Assembly: GCF_001854405.1 (NCBI RefSeq)
Contig: NZ_CP017718.1
Span: 62,001-126,000, forward strand
Direction of reading: 5' to 3'
DNA length: 64,000 nucleotides
From: Hyphomonas sp. Mor2
GTDB taxonomy: Bacteria; Pseudomonadota; Alphaproteobacteria; Caulobacterales; Hyphomonadaceae
The translations under genes and the position numbers were made by a program. How positions within the stretch are numbered: the stretch's first letter is position 1; each line of letters opens with the position of its first letter. Below the pieces are notes generated by a model, which saw only the letters and a program-made list of their open reading frames with translations, ran no database searches and was not told the origin of the DNA. This document shows, in pieces, positions 9,388 through 18,900 of this stretch.

Positions 9388-10515
9388 ATGTCGCAGGAAG
9401 CCTTTCTGAAACAGACCGCGGACGCACTCGGCTTCGATGCGTGCCAGATTTGTCGCGCCGACGAGGCGTGGCCTGCGAGCGCGCATCTGGAAGCGTTTGT
9501 TGCGGCCGGACACCATGGCTCAATGGATTGGATGGAAACCACGCTGGAACGGCGGAAATCCCCGACAGCCATGTGGGCGGAAGCAAAATCGGCTGTCGTC
9601 GTGGCTTTGAATTATGGTCCGGATCAAAACCCGATACTGTCGCTGGACCGCAAGGACGAGGGCAATATTTCGGTCTATGCCCGAGGTAAAGATTATCACG
9701 ATGTCCTCAAGAAGAGGCTGAAGCAGCTGGCCCGCGAATTTGTGGCGGAGACCGGCGCGGAGGTGAAAGTTTTCGTCGATACGGCGCCTTTGATGGAAAA
9801 GCCGCTTGCTCACAAGGCGGGACTTGGCTGGCAGGGCAAGCACACAAACCTTGTTTCGCGAGAGCATGGCTCCTGGCTGTTCCTCGGGGTTATGCTTACC
9901 GACGCGGCGCTTGCTGTGGACGACCCTGAGGTAGATCATTGCGGGTCATGCCGGGCCTGCCTCGACATTTGCCCGACCGCGGCATTTCCAGCGCCGTACA
10001 CGCTCGATGCGCGGCGGTGTATCTCTTACCTTACGATCGAGCATAAGGGCCCGATCCCACATGAATTTCGCGCTGCGATGGGCAATCGTATCTATGGGTG
10101 CGATGATTGTCTGGCGGTTTGTCCCTGGAACAAGTTTGCGCAAACGGCGCAGGATGGGGCGTTCTGGGCGCGGGCAGAGCTCAAGGGACCGGGGCTGGAT
10201 GAGCTTGCCGCTCTGGATGATGCCCAGTTTCGCGAAGTGTTTTCCGGCTCGCCGATCAAACGTATCGGGCGCAACCGCTTCCTGCGCAACGTCCTGATCG
10301 CCATCGGTAACTCGGGCGATCCCGGCTTGATCGAGAACAGTCTGCTGACCCATCTCCGCGATGAAGATCCGGTGGTCCGTGGTGCCGCTGTCTGGGCCTT
10401 GTCGCGCCTTGATGTCGCCCGGTTTGAGGCCGAAAGGGCGACGCATCTTCAACAGGAAACGGATCCCCAAGTGATAGCTGAGTGGCAGACCTCGCAGCCG
10501 GAAGTCGCGCAATGA
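9388..10515 (+). CDS. queG: Epoxyqueuosine reductase
   Basis: This cytosolic cobalamin- and Fe-S-dependent enzyme carries out the last step of queuosine synthesis, reducing epoxyqueuosine to queuosine at tRNA position 34. Two ferredoxin-like cysteine clusters are visible: [12 protein letters not shown] near residues 186-197 and [11 protein letters not shown] near 237-247. Both have the QueG pattern. The C-terminal part (from about 295) looks like a HEAT-type repeat ([12 protein letters not shown]). Its 375 residues are the usual length. Its TGA overlaps the mtgA ATG by 4 bases (ATGA), so the two are translationally coupled. Confidence 0.95.
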   Translation: MSQEAFLKQTADALGFDACQICRADEAWPASAHLEAFVAAGHHGSMDWMETTLERRKSPTAMWAEAKSAVVVALNYGPDQNPILSLDRKDEGNISVYARGKDYHDVLKKRLKQLAREFVAETGAEVKVFVDTAPLMEKPLAHKAGLGWQGKHTNLVSREHGSWLFLGVMLTDAALAVDDPEVDHCGSCRACLDICPTAAFPAPYTLDARRCISYLTIEHKGPIPHEFRAAMGNRIYGCDDCLAVCPWNKFAQTAQDGAFWARAELKGPGLDELAALDDAQFREVFSGSPIKRIGRNRFLRNVLIAIGNSGDPGLIENSLLTHLRDEDPVVRGAAVWALSRLDVARFEAERATHLQQETDPQVIAEWQTSQPEVAQ

Positions 10516-11192
10516 TCGGACGTTGGATCTGGCGCATCACGCGCGCCCTGACAGGCCTCGTCGTCGCGATTCATGCCTATGCCTTGGCTCTGGTCATCAT
10601 GCCGGTGCCGGGGACCTTGAACATGGCGGGGCGAGTGGTTCAGGGCACAGATGTGTATTACAGTTGGACCCGTCTGGAGGAGATCTCGCCGCATCTCGTG
10701 AAGGCTGTGATCGCGGCAGAAGATACAAGATTTTGCGCCCATTCAGGCGTGGATCTGGACGCCATTCAGACAGCGCTTGATGAGCGCCAGGAGAGCGGAC
10801 GCGTGCGCGGCGCGTCCACCTTGACCCAGCAGACGTCGAAGAACGTGTTTCTGTGGAATGGTGGAGGGTATGTGCGTAAAGGCGCGGAAGCCTGGATGGC
10901 GGTCTTTATTGACGGCATCTGGGGGAAACGCCGAGTTATGGAGGCCTACCTCAACGTCGCTGAATGGGGCGATGGCTTGTATGGCGCTGAGGCCGCGGCC
11001 TATGGACGATTTGGCAAATCAGCGAGTGAACTGACCCGGTTCGAAGCGGCGCGGCTTGCCGCTGTGTTGCCCAGCCCGAACAAGTGGCGCGTCAACCCAG
11101 CCGGGCCGTATGTGAGGCAGCGTACGCAAACCATACTCGCGCGGATGGATGTCGTCGCGCGCGACGGTCTGGACACTTGCGTGCTGGGCTAG
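10512..11192 (+). CDS. mtgA: Monofunctional peptidoglycan glycosyltransferase
   Basis: A GT51 enzyme that polymerises lipid II into glycan strands at the inner membrane. One N-terminal membrane helix (about residues 10-30) anchors it. The glycosyltransferase motif with the catalytic glutamate, [14 protein letters not shown], is near residue 70. It is followed by [12 protein letters not shown] near 100 and by [14 protein letters not shown]. There is no transpeptidase domain; 226 residues is normal for MtgA. The ATG at 10512 overlaps the queG stop. A longer start at 10482 is possible but lies inside queG. Its stop interlocks with the convergent TPR gene at CTAG 11189-11192. Confidence 0.93.
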   Translation: MIGRWIWRITRALTGLVVAIHAYALALVIMPVPGTLNMAGRVVQGTDVYYSWTRLEEISPHLVKAVIAAEDTRFCAHSGVDLDAIQTALDERQESGRVRGASTLTQQTSKNVFLWNGGGYVRKGAEAWMAVFIDGIWGKRRVMEAYLNVAEWGDGLYGAEAAAYGRFGKSASELTRFEAARLAAVLPSPNKWRVNPAGPYVRQRTQTILARMDVVARDGLDTCVLG

Positions 11193-11842
11193 TTGAGCTC
11201 TGACAGTCGGATGGCTTCGCGTATGTCGCCGCGAAGCACCAGAATATCGATATTCTCAGGCTCCATGGACAATGCCTCTTCCATGTCAGCCTTAGCCGCG
11301 GGCAGGTTCTCGGTGGCGAGGTGAGCTCGCGCTCTCAGGGACAGCGCTTCAGCATCATTGGGCCTCAATTCCAATGCAGTGTTCAAGTCGTCCACGCCTT
11401 CCAGCCAGCGTTCGACCGCGAGATAGGCCGCTGCGCGGTCCTTGAAGATGTCAGGATCATCCTGTTCAAGCTTGAGCGCTTCGGAGAGCGATACGATGGC
11501 CGCATCCGGGTAGTTTCCCGCCAGCCACGCATTGCCTGCCTGTGCCAGATACAGGATACGGTCCTGAAGCTCGATCGCGTCCGGCGCTGTTGCGAGCGCT
11601 TCCAGCCGGGCTGCGCCTTCTTCCAGCCGATCCAGCGCCAGGAGCGACACCGCATTGCAGTATCGCGCTTTCGGACGGTTGCCATTGCTCAGCCAGGCGA
11701 GCGAGTCTTCAAATGCTTCCTCGGGCGCGGTTTCGATCTTTTCGATACAGGCCTGCAAACGCTCCATTTCGGCCCGCGCGATGTCCTCTGAGGCCGATTG
11801 CGCGATCGGGAGGATCCCTGACAACAACACAGATACAAGCAT
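11189..11842 (-). CDS. Exported tetratricopeptide-repeat protein
   Basis: A 217-residue protein with a short signal-like N-terminus (MLVSVLLSGILPIAQSASED). At least three TPR units follow, for example the stretch from NAWLAGNYPDAAIVSLSEAL and the next with WLEGVDDLNTALELRPND. TPRs serve protein-protein contact; the partner is unknown. I chose the ATG at 11842 because GGAGGG lies 8 bases before it; a longer frame opens at 11902 but has no such site. It is divergent from the gene at 11903 (61-base gap) and convergent with mtgA, whose stop it overlaps. Confidence 0.75.
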   Translation of the reverse strand: MLVSVLLSGILPIAQSASEDIARAEMERLQACIEKIETAPEEAFEDSLAWLSNGNRPKARYCNAVSLLALDRLEEGAARLEALATAPDAIELQDRILYLAQAGNAWLAGNYPDAAIVSLSEALKLEQDDPDIFKDRAAAYLAVERWLEGVDDLNTALELRPNDAEALSLRARAHLATENLPAAKADMEEALSMEPENIDILVLRGDIREAIRLSELN

Positions 11843-11902
11843 GGACAATCCCTCCGACAAGCCAATATCTATTGCAGTAAGGACACTGAGATACGAGCGC
11901 AA

Positions 11903-12739
11903 ATGACAGATCCGTCACAACGTCTTTTTTTGTATGGCCCGGGTTACAGTGCCCAGGCGTTGGCGGTCCGGTGGCAAGGGACGGTGCTTGGAACCTATCG
12001 TTCCAAGGCGCGCCGGGAGTCCCTTGAGCGACTGGGGATCCAGCCTGTTTCCATTGCCGATGAGAAAGCGCTTCGAAGCGCGGTGGAGGGTGCGCATGTG
12101 CTCATCAGCGCGCCGCCAGATGAGAACGGTTGCCCGGCGCACAAACAGATCGGAGATTTTTCGAGCACAGCGGCGAGCCTGACCTATCTATCGACGACAG
12201 GCGTTTACGGCGACCTCGGAGGAGGATGGGCGATGGAGTGGAGCCCGCTGAATCCAAAGTCAGAGCGCGCCAAACGCCGGGAATTGGCGGAGCGTGCGTG
12301 GCGGCAGGCGTTCCAGGCCGTTTGCATCGTTCGCCTGCCGGGAATCTATGGGCCCGGGCGATCCACCTTTGATCGACTCCGCAAAGGTCAGGCACGTCAG
12401 ATTATCAAACCGGGACACGTATTCTCCCGCGCGCATGTCGACGATATTGCAAGCGGTTTGGACTCATTGATCCGCGCAGGCGGAAGCGGGGCGTTCAACT
12501 TATGCGACGACCTCGCCGCGCCGCCCCAGGATGTCGTCCGATTTGCCGCCGGATTGCTCGACATGAAACCGCCCCCCGAAGTCGATATCGAGGCTGCTGA
12601 CCTGTCCCCCATGGCGCGGAGTTTTTATGCCGAATGCAAACGCGTTTCGAACGCTCGATTGAAAGCCGTCACGGGGTGGCGCCCCAAATATCGAACATAT
12701 CGTGACGGCTTGTTGGCAATCCAGACGACAGAGACCTAG
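11903..12739 (+). CDS. NAD(P)-binding SDR/epimerase-like protein (YeeZ-like)
   Basis: A 278-residue extended-SDR-like protein. The N-terminal nucleotide-binding turn is FLYGPGYSAQAL, a variant of GxGxxG. STTGVYGD and RLPGIYGPGRS follow, both typical of atypical epimerases such as E. coli YeeZ. The usual catalytic YxxxK is not clear, so it may bind NAD(P) without classical epimerase chemistry. The substrate is unknown. The ATG at 11903 starts just after the divergent TPR gene. Its stop interlocks with that of the DUF1501 gene (CTAG at 12736-12739). Confidence 0.72.
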   Translation: MTDPSQRLFLYGPGYSAQALAVRWQGTVLGTYRSKARRESLERLGIQPVSIADEKALRSAVEGAHVLISAPPDENGCPAHKQIGDFSSTAASLTYLSTTGVYGDLGGGWAMEWSPLNPKSERAKRRELAERAWRQAFQAVCIVRLPGIYGPGRSTFDRLRKGQARQIIKPGHVFSRAHVDDIASGLDSLIRAGGSGAFNLCDDLAAPPQDVVRFAAGLLDMKPPPEVDIEAADLSPMARSFYAECKRVSNARLKAVTGWRPKYRTYRDGLLAIQTTET

Positions 12740-14169
12740 CTGCCAGCGCTGCCCATAAACCCAAGATCTGACGTATTGAAATTGGTCAGGTTGGGCAGGG
12801 AGGTTTGCAGTTCTGCGGTGTTCAGACCGAACCAGGACCCCATCGTCGCGGCATACTGCTCCACGGATGTCGACGGGATAAGGCGTCCTCCAGTTCTCGT
12901 GTACGAGCCATTACCCAGATCTGCGGTTGGGATATCACCATAGATGTTTTTGCCGCGAACCGCGCCGCCCGCCACCAGATGGTGTCCGCCCCAGCCATGA
13001 TCGGTGCCGTTGCCATTATCGATCAGAGTGCGACCAAAGTCGGAAGCGGTGAAGACCACAACATTGTTCCACTCTCCAATCTCAAGCATGGCGTCCCGGA
13101 AGGACGAAATCGCCGCCGCGAGATCTGTATGCAGACCGCCCAGTGTCCCGGCTTGACCGCTATGTGTGTCGTACCCGCCGACCGATACATAGTACATTTG
13201 ACGGGATACGTTGAGAAACTGGCGGATTTTGATGGTTTCTGCGACCGCTTGCATTTGTTGTGACAGTCTGCCGCTAAACGTAGTGTTGAACGGCGTGGCG
13301 TTTGCCTGCGCCGATGCATACTGTTCGGCATTCTGAATAGCGTTCGCTGTGGCAAGCGCTTCATCCTGTTCGAAAATATTCCGACTTTGAAGATCTCCTC
13401 TGGTCAGAAACGTTCTGATCTTGTCACGCGTGGCATCGTCGGAATTTCTAGAGCCCAGTATGTTTCGATTGGTGATGATATCGAGTTCCGCTACACCGGC
13501 GCTAGTGATTGTGAACTGGGAAACATCATTGCCAGCGAGGAACACATCATTGCCGCTTGCACCGAGCGCGGAAAAGACCCGATTCTCGTTCGGAGACGAA
13601 GAAATCACTCGGTCCATGAAGCGCCCACCCCATCCCAATCTGGATCCTTCGACGCCGAACGACATCCAGGTCGACTGTTGGTCATTGTGCGAGAACAGGC
13701 GTTTGGGAAGGATAGCCGAGTCATTGTCGAGTTGAGCGCGCGTGGTCGGTTGGATCAGTGGTCCGACATTTCCGACGACCGCAAGGTCTCCGGACTCGAA
13801 CATCGCATGCAGCGGCGCGAGCTCACGCGGCATCGCGAATTGGCGGCCGCCGAAGTTCCCTGCATTGTCGGGATTTAGCTGCAGCAAGTTTGCCCGATTC
13901 CGCGAAGAGCCCGACGCGCCAGAATTGTATGTACCGAACAAGCCGCTGCGGACGCTCTGCAATTGATTATAGGATGCCTGATCGTACGGGAGAATCGTAT
14001 CTGCGCCGTCCATTCCCCCTTTGAGGAAGATACAGACCATTGCCTTGTATCCGCTCGTATCTGCGGCCCAGGCATTGTTCAGACCGAGATTGGTCATGCT
14101 TCCGAGGCTGCTGGCAAACCCAGCGGTTCCAAGTCCGGCGAGAAGATGTCGACGTGAAATATTAGCCAT
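12736..14169 (-). CDS. DUF1501 domain-containing protein, Tat-exported
   Basis: A 477-residue protein with a twin-arginine signal (SRRHLLAG at residues 5-12). The DUF1501 signature is seen in ASDFGRT followed by NGNGTDHGWGGHH near the C-terminal third, and in YDTHSGQ. The family belongs to the sulfatase/alkaline-phosphatase-like superfamily; its function is unknown. It follows the DUF1800 gene by 20 bases on the same strand, and this pairing recurs in many proteobacteria, so the two are likely one exported complex or pathway. Tat export implies folding, perhaps with a metal, before export. Confidence 0.88.
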   Translation of the reverse strand: MANISRRHLLAGLGTAGFASSLGSMTNLGLNNAWAADTSGYKAMVCIFLKGGMDGADTILPYDQASYNQLQSVRSGLFGTYNSGASGSSRNRANLLQLNPDNAGNFGGRQFAMPRELAPLHAMFESGDLAVVGNVGPLIQPTTRAQLDNDSAILPKRLFSHNDQQSTWMSFGVEGSRLGWGGRFMDRVISSSPNENRVFSALGASGNDVFLAGNDVSQFTITSAGVAELDIITNRNILGSRNSDDATRDKIRTFLTRGDLQSRNIFEQDEALATANAIQNAEQYASAQANATPFNTTFSGRLSQQMQAVAETIKIRQFLNVSRQMYYVSVGGYDTHSGQAGTLGGLHTDLAAAISSFRDAMLEIGEWNNVVVFTASDFGRTLIDNGNGTDHGWGGHHLVAGGAVRGKNIYGDIPTADLGNGSYTRTGGRLIPSTSVEQYAATMGSWFGLNTAELQTSLPNLTNFNTSDLGFMGSAGS

Positions 14170-14189
14170 TTTCGAGACTCCTTCTGAGC

Positions 14190-15965
14190 TTACCAGGTGA
14201 TCGCGTAAGAGGGTGAGTTGATGACCAGGAAAACCGCTGTTCTGGCGACGTCTCTTCGGTCATCGGCTGTGTTTTGCGAACTGTCCGTCCGGATTTCGAG
14301 TGTATTCAGGATGTCGACGATCTCGGTTTTCTCCAGATCTGTCATCCGCCCCCCCGTGAGTAGGTCGTCTAAATGATCAACCAGGGCTTGAGGCGTATCC
14401 GCTAGCGCGATTTCATCCGAGTAATCCGGGACATATGTTGGATTCGATGAATCGGCCTCGCCGGCGCGATCGAATACAAATTCGGAGATAAAGTTCATTC
14501 GTCCGACCGCGCTGCTCGCGTTTGCGATCTGAAACTCGGGAGCTGTGATATTCTGGGCGCCGGTGTTCGTGCCCGGCGCGATATAGCCGGGTCTGTAAAA
14601 GTTAAAGACAGACGGCGCTCTGAAGGCCTGCTGACCAAGCGAGAACGCATTGCTTTGCGTACTGCGGAGCTTGTGTTCATTTCTCGCGTCACGGTTGGCA
14701 GTGTCAAAGGCGCGGGCCCAATGGGTAAATCGCAAGATGGGTTCGCGGATCTTACCGATTGTAAGCGTGCTCCCGGCGGGTGGCTCACTAAACAGCGTGG
14801 GTTCCAACAAGACTGCCGCCAAAGTGGCTTCAAGGTCACCGCGTTGGCCGGTTCCGAATTGCTGTCCACCGACGGCTGTAAAGCGACCAGTTTCGAACGC
14901 AGTTGCAACATTTTCAACATATTCCGGGGACGGATCAGATTGGGTGAATCTCTGAATAAGTTGGCGAGAAATGAAGGGTGCTACATTTGGGTGGTTGAAT
15001 ATTGTGTCCAGGGCGATGCGAATGCTCTCGTCGCCGAGTGTGCCAGCGGGAATGGTCGTGCCTAGAAACTGCTTTTCAAGCGTGGAGTGTGCATTCTCAC
15101 GGATTTGCATCGGTCGGATGTCTGAATCCGGCAATCCTCCACCGCTGGCGCTCTGAGCAAAATTCAATCCGGTGAAAACCCGCGCGAGTCCAACAATGTC
15201 ATCATTCGTATAGGTCTCGATCGTCTGTCCTTGGCCGTCCAGTTTCGGCGTACCATCCAGGTTCAGCTCGATCACGCCGATCGAAAACAATTGCAGGATT
15301 TCGCGGGCATAGTTTTCGTCCGGCATGCGACCCGTATTTGGATCGCCTTTTTGATTTCCGCGATAGGTCAAGAAGTTACCCATGGCAGGGGCATAGGTCA
15401 CGTCTTCCAACAATTGGCGATAGTTGCCGAATGCATTGCCAATCAGCACGTCTTGATAATATCCGCGCCGCAACTGACTGCTATCGCCGACGTCTGAATA
15501 GACGAAGATCTGAGACAGGGCGAAGGCCATGCGTTGGCGCAGCTGGTCGTCTGAACTGATCATTTGGTCCCAATAGAGCGCGTCAATCACGCGCCCATCC
15601 AGGCCGCCATCCGGTCTGCGTGGCTGCGCGAGCAATATCGGCAATGACAGACTTGCGGGTTTGGCAAACTCGCGAGTGACCCAATCAGCCGCGTCTGTAC
15701 CGGTCAGCGCTGCAATGTCGGATTTCGAACCACCAAATGACGCGCGCGACAGAAAGCGTGTGGCATCAACGCTGGTCTGAACCACCGTACTGGTTGCAGC
15801 TGCCGGTGGGCTGCCACCGCCGCCACCTCCGCCTCCGGAGCCACCGCCGCCTCCGACGGGCGGAGCTGGCGGCACAGATGATCCGCCTCCACCTCCGCCA
15901 CAGGCAGCGAGCAGGAGCCCTGCGGCGAATATGGTACTGACTAGATAGCTCGGCGACTTACGCAT
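14190..15965 (-). CDS. DUF1800 domain-containing lipoprotein
   Basis: A 591-residue protein of unknown function. The N-terminus is a lipoprotein signal ending LLAAC. A low-complexity Gly/Pro/Ser linker of about 40 residues follows, probably a spacer from the membrane. The DUF1800 hallmark is near the middle: YAPAMGNFLTYRGNQ, then ENYAREILQLFSIG. I chose the ATG at 15965 because it is preceded by AGAGGGA at suitable distance and gives a clean lipoprotein signal; a start at 15998 would add 11 charged residues before it. It is first in an operon with the DUF1501 gene. The 193 bases upstream (to 16158) must hold its promoter; I could not fix one. Confidence 0.86.
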   Translation of the reverse strand: MRKSPSYLVSTIFAAGLLLAACGGGGGGSSVPPAPPVGGGGGSGGGGGGGGSPPAAATSTVVQTSVDATRFLSRASFGGSKSDIAALTGTDAADWVTREFAKPASLSLPILLAQPRRPDGGLDGRVIDALYWDQMISSDDQLRQRMAFALSQIFVYSDVGDSSQLRRGYYQDVLIGNAFGNYRQLLEDVTYAPAMGNFLTYRGNQKGDPNTGRMPDENYAREILQLFSIGVIELNLDGTPKLDGQGQTIETYTNDDIVGLARVFTGLNFAQSASGGGLPDSDIRPMQIRENAHSTLEKQFLGTTIPAGTLGDESIRIALDTIFNHPNVAPFISRQLIQRFTQSDPSPEYVENVATAFETGRFTAVGGQQFGTGQRGDLEATLAAVLLEPTLFSEPPAGSTLTIGKIREPILRFTHWARAFDTANRDARNEHKLRSTQSNAFSLGQQAFRAPSVFNFYRPGYIAPGTNTGAQNITAPEFQIANASSAVGRMNFISEFVFDRAGEADSSNPTYVPDYSDEIALADTPQALVDHLDDLLTGGRMTDLEKTEIVDILNTLEIRTDSSQNTADDRRDVARTAVFLVINSPSYAITW

Positions 15966-16144
15966 GTCGTCGTCCCTCTTCTGAACTTCCCGGCCCATAT
16001 GTCGGGTTTTCTGCGCCCCAAACAGCTAAGTCTTCGTAAGGTCTGATATGACAATTTGCAGGATCGGTTAACGCCTTGTTAATCATGGCATTTCTGGCTC
16101 AAAGTTGACAGAAAATTAATCTTCTACGTCGGTGAAGAAAGGGC

Positions 16145-16166
16145 AAAAACCCCAATGATTACGGGG
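16145..16166 (-). terminator. Short intrinsic terminator after the quinone reductase
   Basis: Read on the minus strand, CCCC (16166-16163) pairs with GGGG (16153-16150) and is followed by five T (16149-16145). The TAA stop of the quinone reductase lies inside the hairpin. The stem is short, so its strength is uncertain. Confidence 0.45.
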
Positions 16167-17133
16167 AAATAATGATTTTTCCGACCACTTTGCGATCTAG
16201 TAACTGTCGAAACCCCTGAACGGTTTGCTCCAGGGACAGCGTATCGTGCACGTAGGGGCGGGTCTTTCCTTGCCGCGCCCAGTCCCATATTTGAGCGACA
16301 TTTTCACGGCCGCGATCCGGGAACTGGCGACCATATTCGCCTGCCCGAACCCCGACGACCGAGAATCCTTTGATCAAGGGCATGTTTGTCGGGACTGTTG
16401 CAATCCGTCCAGATGTGAACCCGATCACGAGTAGGCGTCCATCAAAGGCGATACAACGAACACTTTCATCGAACACATCACCACCGACCGGGTCATAGAT
16501 GACATCTGCGCCCCGTCCGCCTGTCAGGTCTTTGACTTTGTCTCGAAAGCCACTTCGCGCGTTGATCACGTGGTCGGCGCCATAGGCCTTGACCTTGGCC
16601 AGTTTCTCGTCCGAGCCACCGGTCGCAATCACCGTCGCGCCGAGCAGTTTGCCGACATCGACCGCCGCCATGCCAACGCCGCCGCTGGCGCCATGGACCA
16701 AAAGCGTTTCATCGGCCTGCAGGCGTCCGCGTCTCACCAGTGAGACATATGCCGTCAGGTAGGTCGCTGGATAGGACGCGGCTTCTTCGAAGGAAAAATT
16801 CTCCGGTTTGCGCTGCAGGCCGTCGACCGGAGCGATGGCATATTCGGCAAATCCGCCGAACCGCGCGCCGCCGCATACGTCGTCGCCGATTGAGAATGTT
16901 TCCACTCCTTCGCCCAAGGCTGTAACCGTGCCGGAAATATCCATTCCGGGTGTGAACGGCGGGTCCAGTTTGAGCTGGTACTTGCCCTGGCAAAGTAGAA
17001 TATCGGGAAAATTGATGCTGGTCGCTCGCACCTTGATCAACGCTTCGCCCGGGCCTGGCTTGGGGATTTCGATCTCTTGCAGACCGACGCCGGACAGGTC
17101 ATCCGTGATGGCGTGGCACACCAGGGCGCGCAT
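16159..17133 (-). CDS. NADPH:quinone oxidoreductase family protein (zinc-free MDR)
   Basis: A 324-residue medium-chain dehydrogenase/reductase of the quinone-oxidoreductase type. The N-terminal GroES-like domain contains PGPGEALIKVRATSINFPD and FTPGMDISGTVTALGEGV. The nucleotide-binding turn is HGASGGVGMAAVDVGK, and the NADPH-pocket segment is TGGSDEKLAKVKAYGADHVIN. The zinc-ligand cysteines of alcohol dehydrogenases are absent. The start overlaps the stop of the upstream esterase by one base (TAATG), so the two are coupled. Together with the TetR gene further upstream they form a likely three-gene operon. The substrate may be an enone or quinone. Confidence 0.87.
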   Translation of the reverse strand: MRALVCHAITDDLSGVGLQEIEIPKPGPGEALIKVRATSINFPDILLCQGKYQLKLDPPFTPGMDISGTVTALGEGVETFSIGDDVCGGARFGGFAEYAIAPVDGLQRKPENFSFEEAASYPATYLTAYVSLVRRGRLQADETLLVHGASGGVGMAAVDVGKLLGATVIATGGSDEKLAKVKAYGADHVINARSGFRDKVKDLTGGRGADVIYDPVGGDVFDESVRCIAFDGRLLVIGFTSGRIATVPTNMPLIKGFSVVGVRAGEYGRQFPDRGRENVAQIWDWARQGKTRPYVHDTLSLEQTVQGFRQLLDRKVVGKIIISP

Positions 17134-18167
17134 TAGAGTTTCGTGTACGCGTCGCGTACCATGCCGGCGATCTCCAGACAGGCTTCACGGGCGGCGGGGG
17201 CAACAGCTGTGAAAGCCGTGAATCCATGCGCCAAGTGATCATAGCACTTGAACGAGACGTCTACGCCTGCCGCTTCAAGCTTTTGGGCATAAGCCGCGCC
17301 GTCATCAACGAGCGGATCAAATCCAGCGGTTGCAATCACCGCAGGCGGCAGGCCTTCAAGCCGCGTCTCCTGCGCTGGCGAGAGCAGAACATTGCTGCGA
17401 TCGAAATTTTCAGGGAGATACTGATCCATGAACCAGCGCATTGTGTCGGTCGAGAGAGGGTAGGTCTCGCCATATGTCGTCTCAGACGGAAATTCAGTGA
17501 CAAGGTCGGTCGCGGGATACAACAGGAGTTGCAGTTCCGGGGCGGGCATGCCCCTGCGGGTGGATTCCTGGGCGATGATGGCGCTGAAATTGCCGCCCAT
17601 ACTGTCCCCGCCAATCGCGGCTCGCCCACCAGGCGCGCCGTATTTTTCGGCGTTTGACAGCGTCCACTCATAGGCCGAGATGCAGTCTTCAAGTCCAATC
17701 GGAAACTTGTGCTGCGGTGCCAGACGATAATCGACGGAAACCACCGGACACTGAGCGATCCTGGCGATCATTGAGCAAAAGGCGTGACAGGCTTCGACAT
17801 TCAGAATGACCCCGCCGCCCATATGCCAATAGGCCATCATTGGCGCCTTGGGGTCTTGTTCGTCCGGTTGATAGAGACGCACCGGAATCTCGTGGCCATC
17901 CTTGCCAGGAATGGTCATGTCCTCAAACTGTACGCCGGGCTCAGGCTTGGCCGCAAACATGGCGAGCCCTTCGATAGCTGCGGCTTGCGCAACTTCGGGC
18001 TCTAGCGACGACATTGGGGGTTGTTTGGCGGCGCCATGCGCGATGAATTGCAGGTTGGGGTCAAGCGTGCGCCCGCCAAGCTCCACCGGTTCGCCGCCAG
18101 CCATCTTGATTTTCCAACTCGCTGGCAGCTTCAGAAGCAGCTTTGCAATCGTGGCTTGCAGGCTCAT
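17133..18167 (-). CDS. Alpha/beta hydrolase, hormone-sensitive-lipase family
   Basis: A 344-residue esterase. The oxyanion-hole motif is HMGGG at 115-119, a variant of the family HGGG. The nucleophile elbow is GDSMGG with Ser189. The other triad members are visible as FDPLVDDG (Asp) and HLAHGF (His) near the C-terminus. The N-terminal 80 residues form the cap. No signal peptide, so it should be cytosolic. It is preceded by GGGAGGG before the ATG at 18167. It lies between the TetR gene (44 bases upstream) and the quinone reductase (1-base overlap). An esterase next to a flavin monooxygenase regulon would hydrolyse esters made by Baeyer-Villiger oxidation; this is inference. Confidence 0.88.
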   Translation of the reverse strand: MSLQATIAKLLLKLPASWKIKMAGGEPVELGGRTLDPNLQFIAHGAAKQPPMSSLEPEVAQAAAIEGLAMFAAKPEPGVQFEDMTIPGKDGHEIPVRLYQPDEQDPKAPMMAYWHMGGGVILNVEACHAFCSMIARIAQCPVVSVDYRLAPQHKFPIGLEDCISAYEWTLSNAEKYGAPGGRAAIGGDSMGGNFSAIIAQESTRRGMPAPELQLLLYPATDLVTEFPSETTYGETYPLSTDTMRWFMDQYLPENFDRSNVLLSPAQETRLEGLPPAVIATAGFDPLVDDGAAYAQKLEAAGVDVSFKCYDHLAHGFTAFTAVAPAAREACLEIAGMVRDAYTKL

Positions 18168-18211
18168 CCGTAGGCCCTCCCAATCCGTATCTTATCGGGA
18201 GTTAATCTGAC

Positions 18212-18841
18212 CTAGTGCTCGGATTTGGCAAGCGTTTCGACCCCGGCCAACATCAGTTTTGTGGCGAATTCGGCGGCTCCCGCCGCGTCAACAGGACGGC
18301 GCTTCAGCATGTGATCGCCCAATTCCCGCGCGATCCCGATCGCCGCGGCGGTCAAATATTCTGTATCCAGATGGACGAGCCCGACTTTCTCAAGAACAAG
18401 TTCCAGATCAGCGCGAACTTCACCCGATAGTGTCTGCATTTCAGGCGTGTCTACTCGCACGCCGATCAGAGACATGTGTGGCATGCCATCCTCGATCGCC
18501 TGATTGTTCTCCTCGGCCAGAAAATTGAAATAGGCACCATAGGCCGCCAGGAGGTAGGATTCGAGATCGCTGGCCGCTTCGTGCGCCTGTCGCAACAGCG
18601 GGCGAATGCGCTGGACACTGTCATTGGCGATCGCTTCGAACACTTCTTCCTTGGATTTGAAATAATTGTAGAACGTGCCACTCGCGAGGTTGGTTTCCCG
18701 AATAATGTCGCGAATGTTCGCGGCTTCATAGCCAATGCGGGCAAAGACCGCGCGGGCCGCGTTTAGAATCGCCGTACGATTGGCTTCTTTGGCTCGGGCG
18801 CGTTTGCCCATTCGTGCTGCAGGTTCAGCTGTGATCGTCAT
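18212..18841 (-). CDS. TetR family transcriptional regulator
   Basis: A 209-residue repressor-type regulator. The N-terminal helix-turn-helix spans about residues 21-66 (NRTAILNAARAVFARIGYEAANIRDI followed by LASGTFYNYFKSKEEVF, the classic TetR pattern). The C-terminal ligand-binding domain is unassigned. It heads an operon with the esterase and quinone reductase. Its upstream region holds a candidate operator (18884-18900) that recurs at 21704-21720 between the flavin monooxygenase and thioesterase genes, so this regulator probably controls both loci and itself. Confidence 0.87.
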   Translation of the reverse strand: MTITAEPAARMGKRARAKEANRTAILNAARAVFARIGYEAANIRDIIRETNLASGTFYNYFKSKEEVFEAIANDSVQRIRPLLRQAHEAASDLESYLLAAYGAYFNFLAEENNQAIEDGMPHMSLIGVRVDTPEMQTLSGEVRADLELVLEKVGLVHLDTEYLTAAAIGIARELGDHMLKRRPVDAAGAAEFATKLMLAGVETLAKSEH

Positions 18842-18883
18842 GTGATTCCAAATCCCTCTCAGGAAAGAGTTTGCTCAGATTGA

Positions 18884-18900
18884 TGACGGACCGTCAACTT
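18884..18900. promoter_or_regulatory. Candidate TetR operator, site 1
   Basis: On the minus strand the site reads AAGTTGACGGTCCGTCA, with the perfect 13-bp palindrome TGACGGACCGTCA on the plus strand (18884-18896). It is 43 bases before the TetR start and overlaps the stop of the DUF6498 gene. It matches the site at 21704-21720 at 14 of 16 bases (AAGTTGACG-N2-CCGTC). TTGACG may also serve as a -35 element. Confidence 0.45.
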
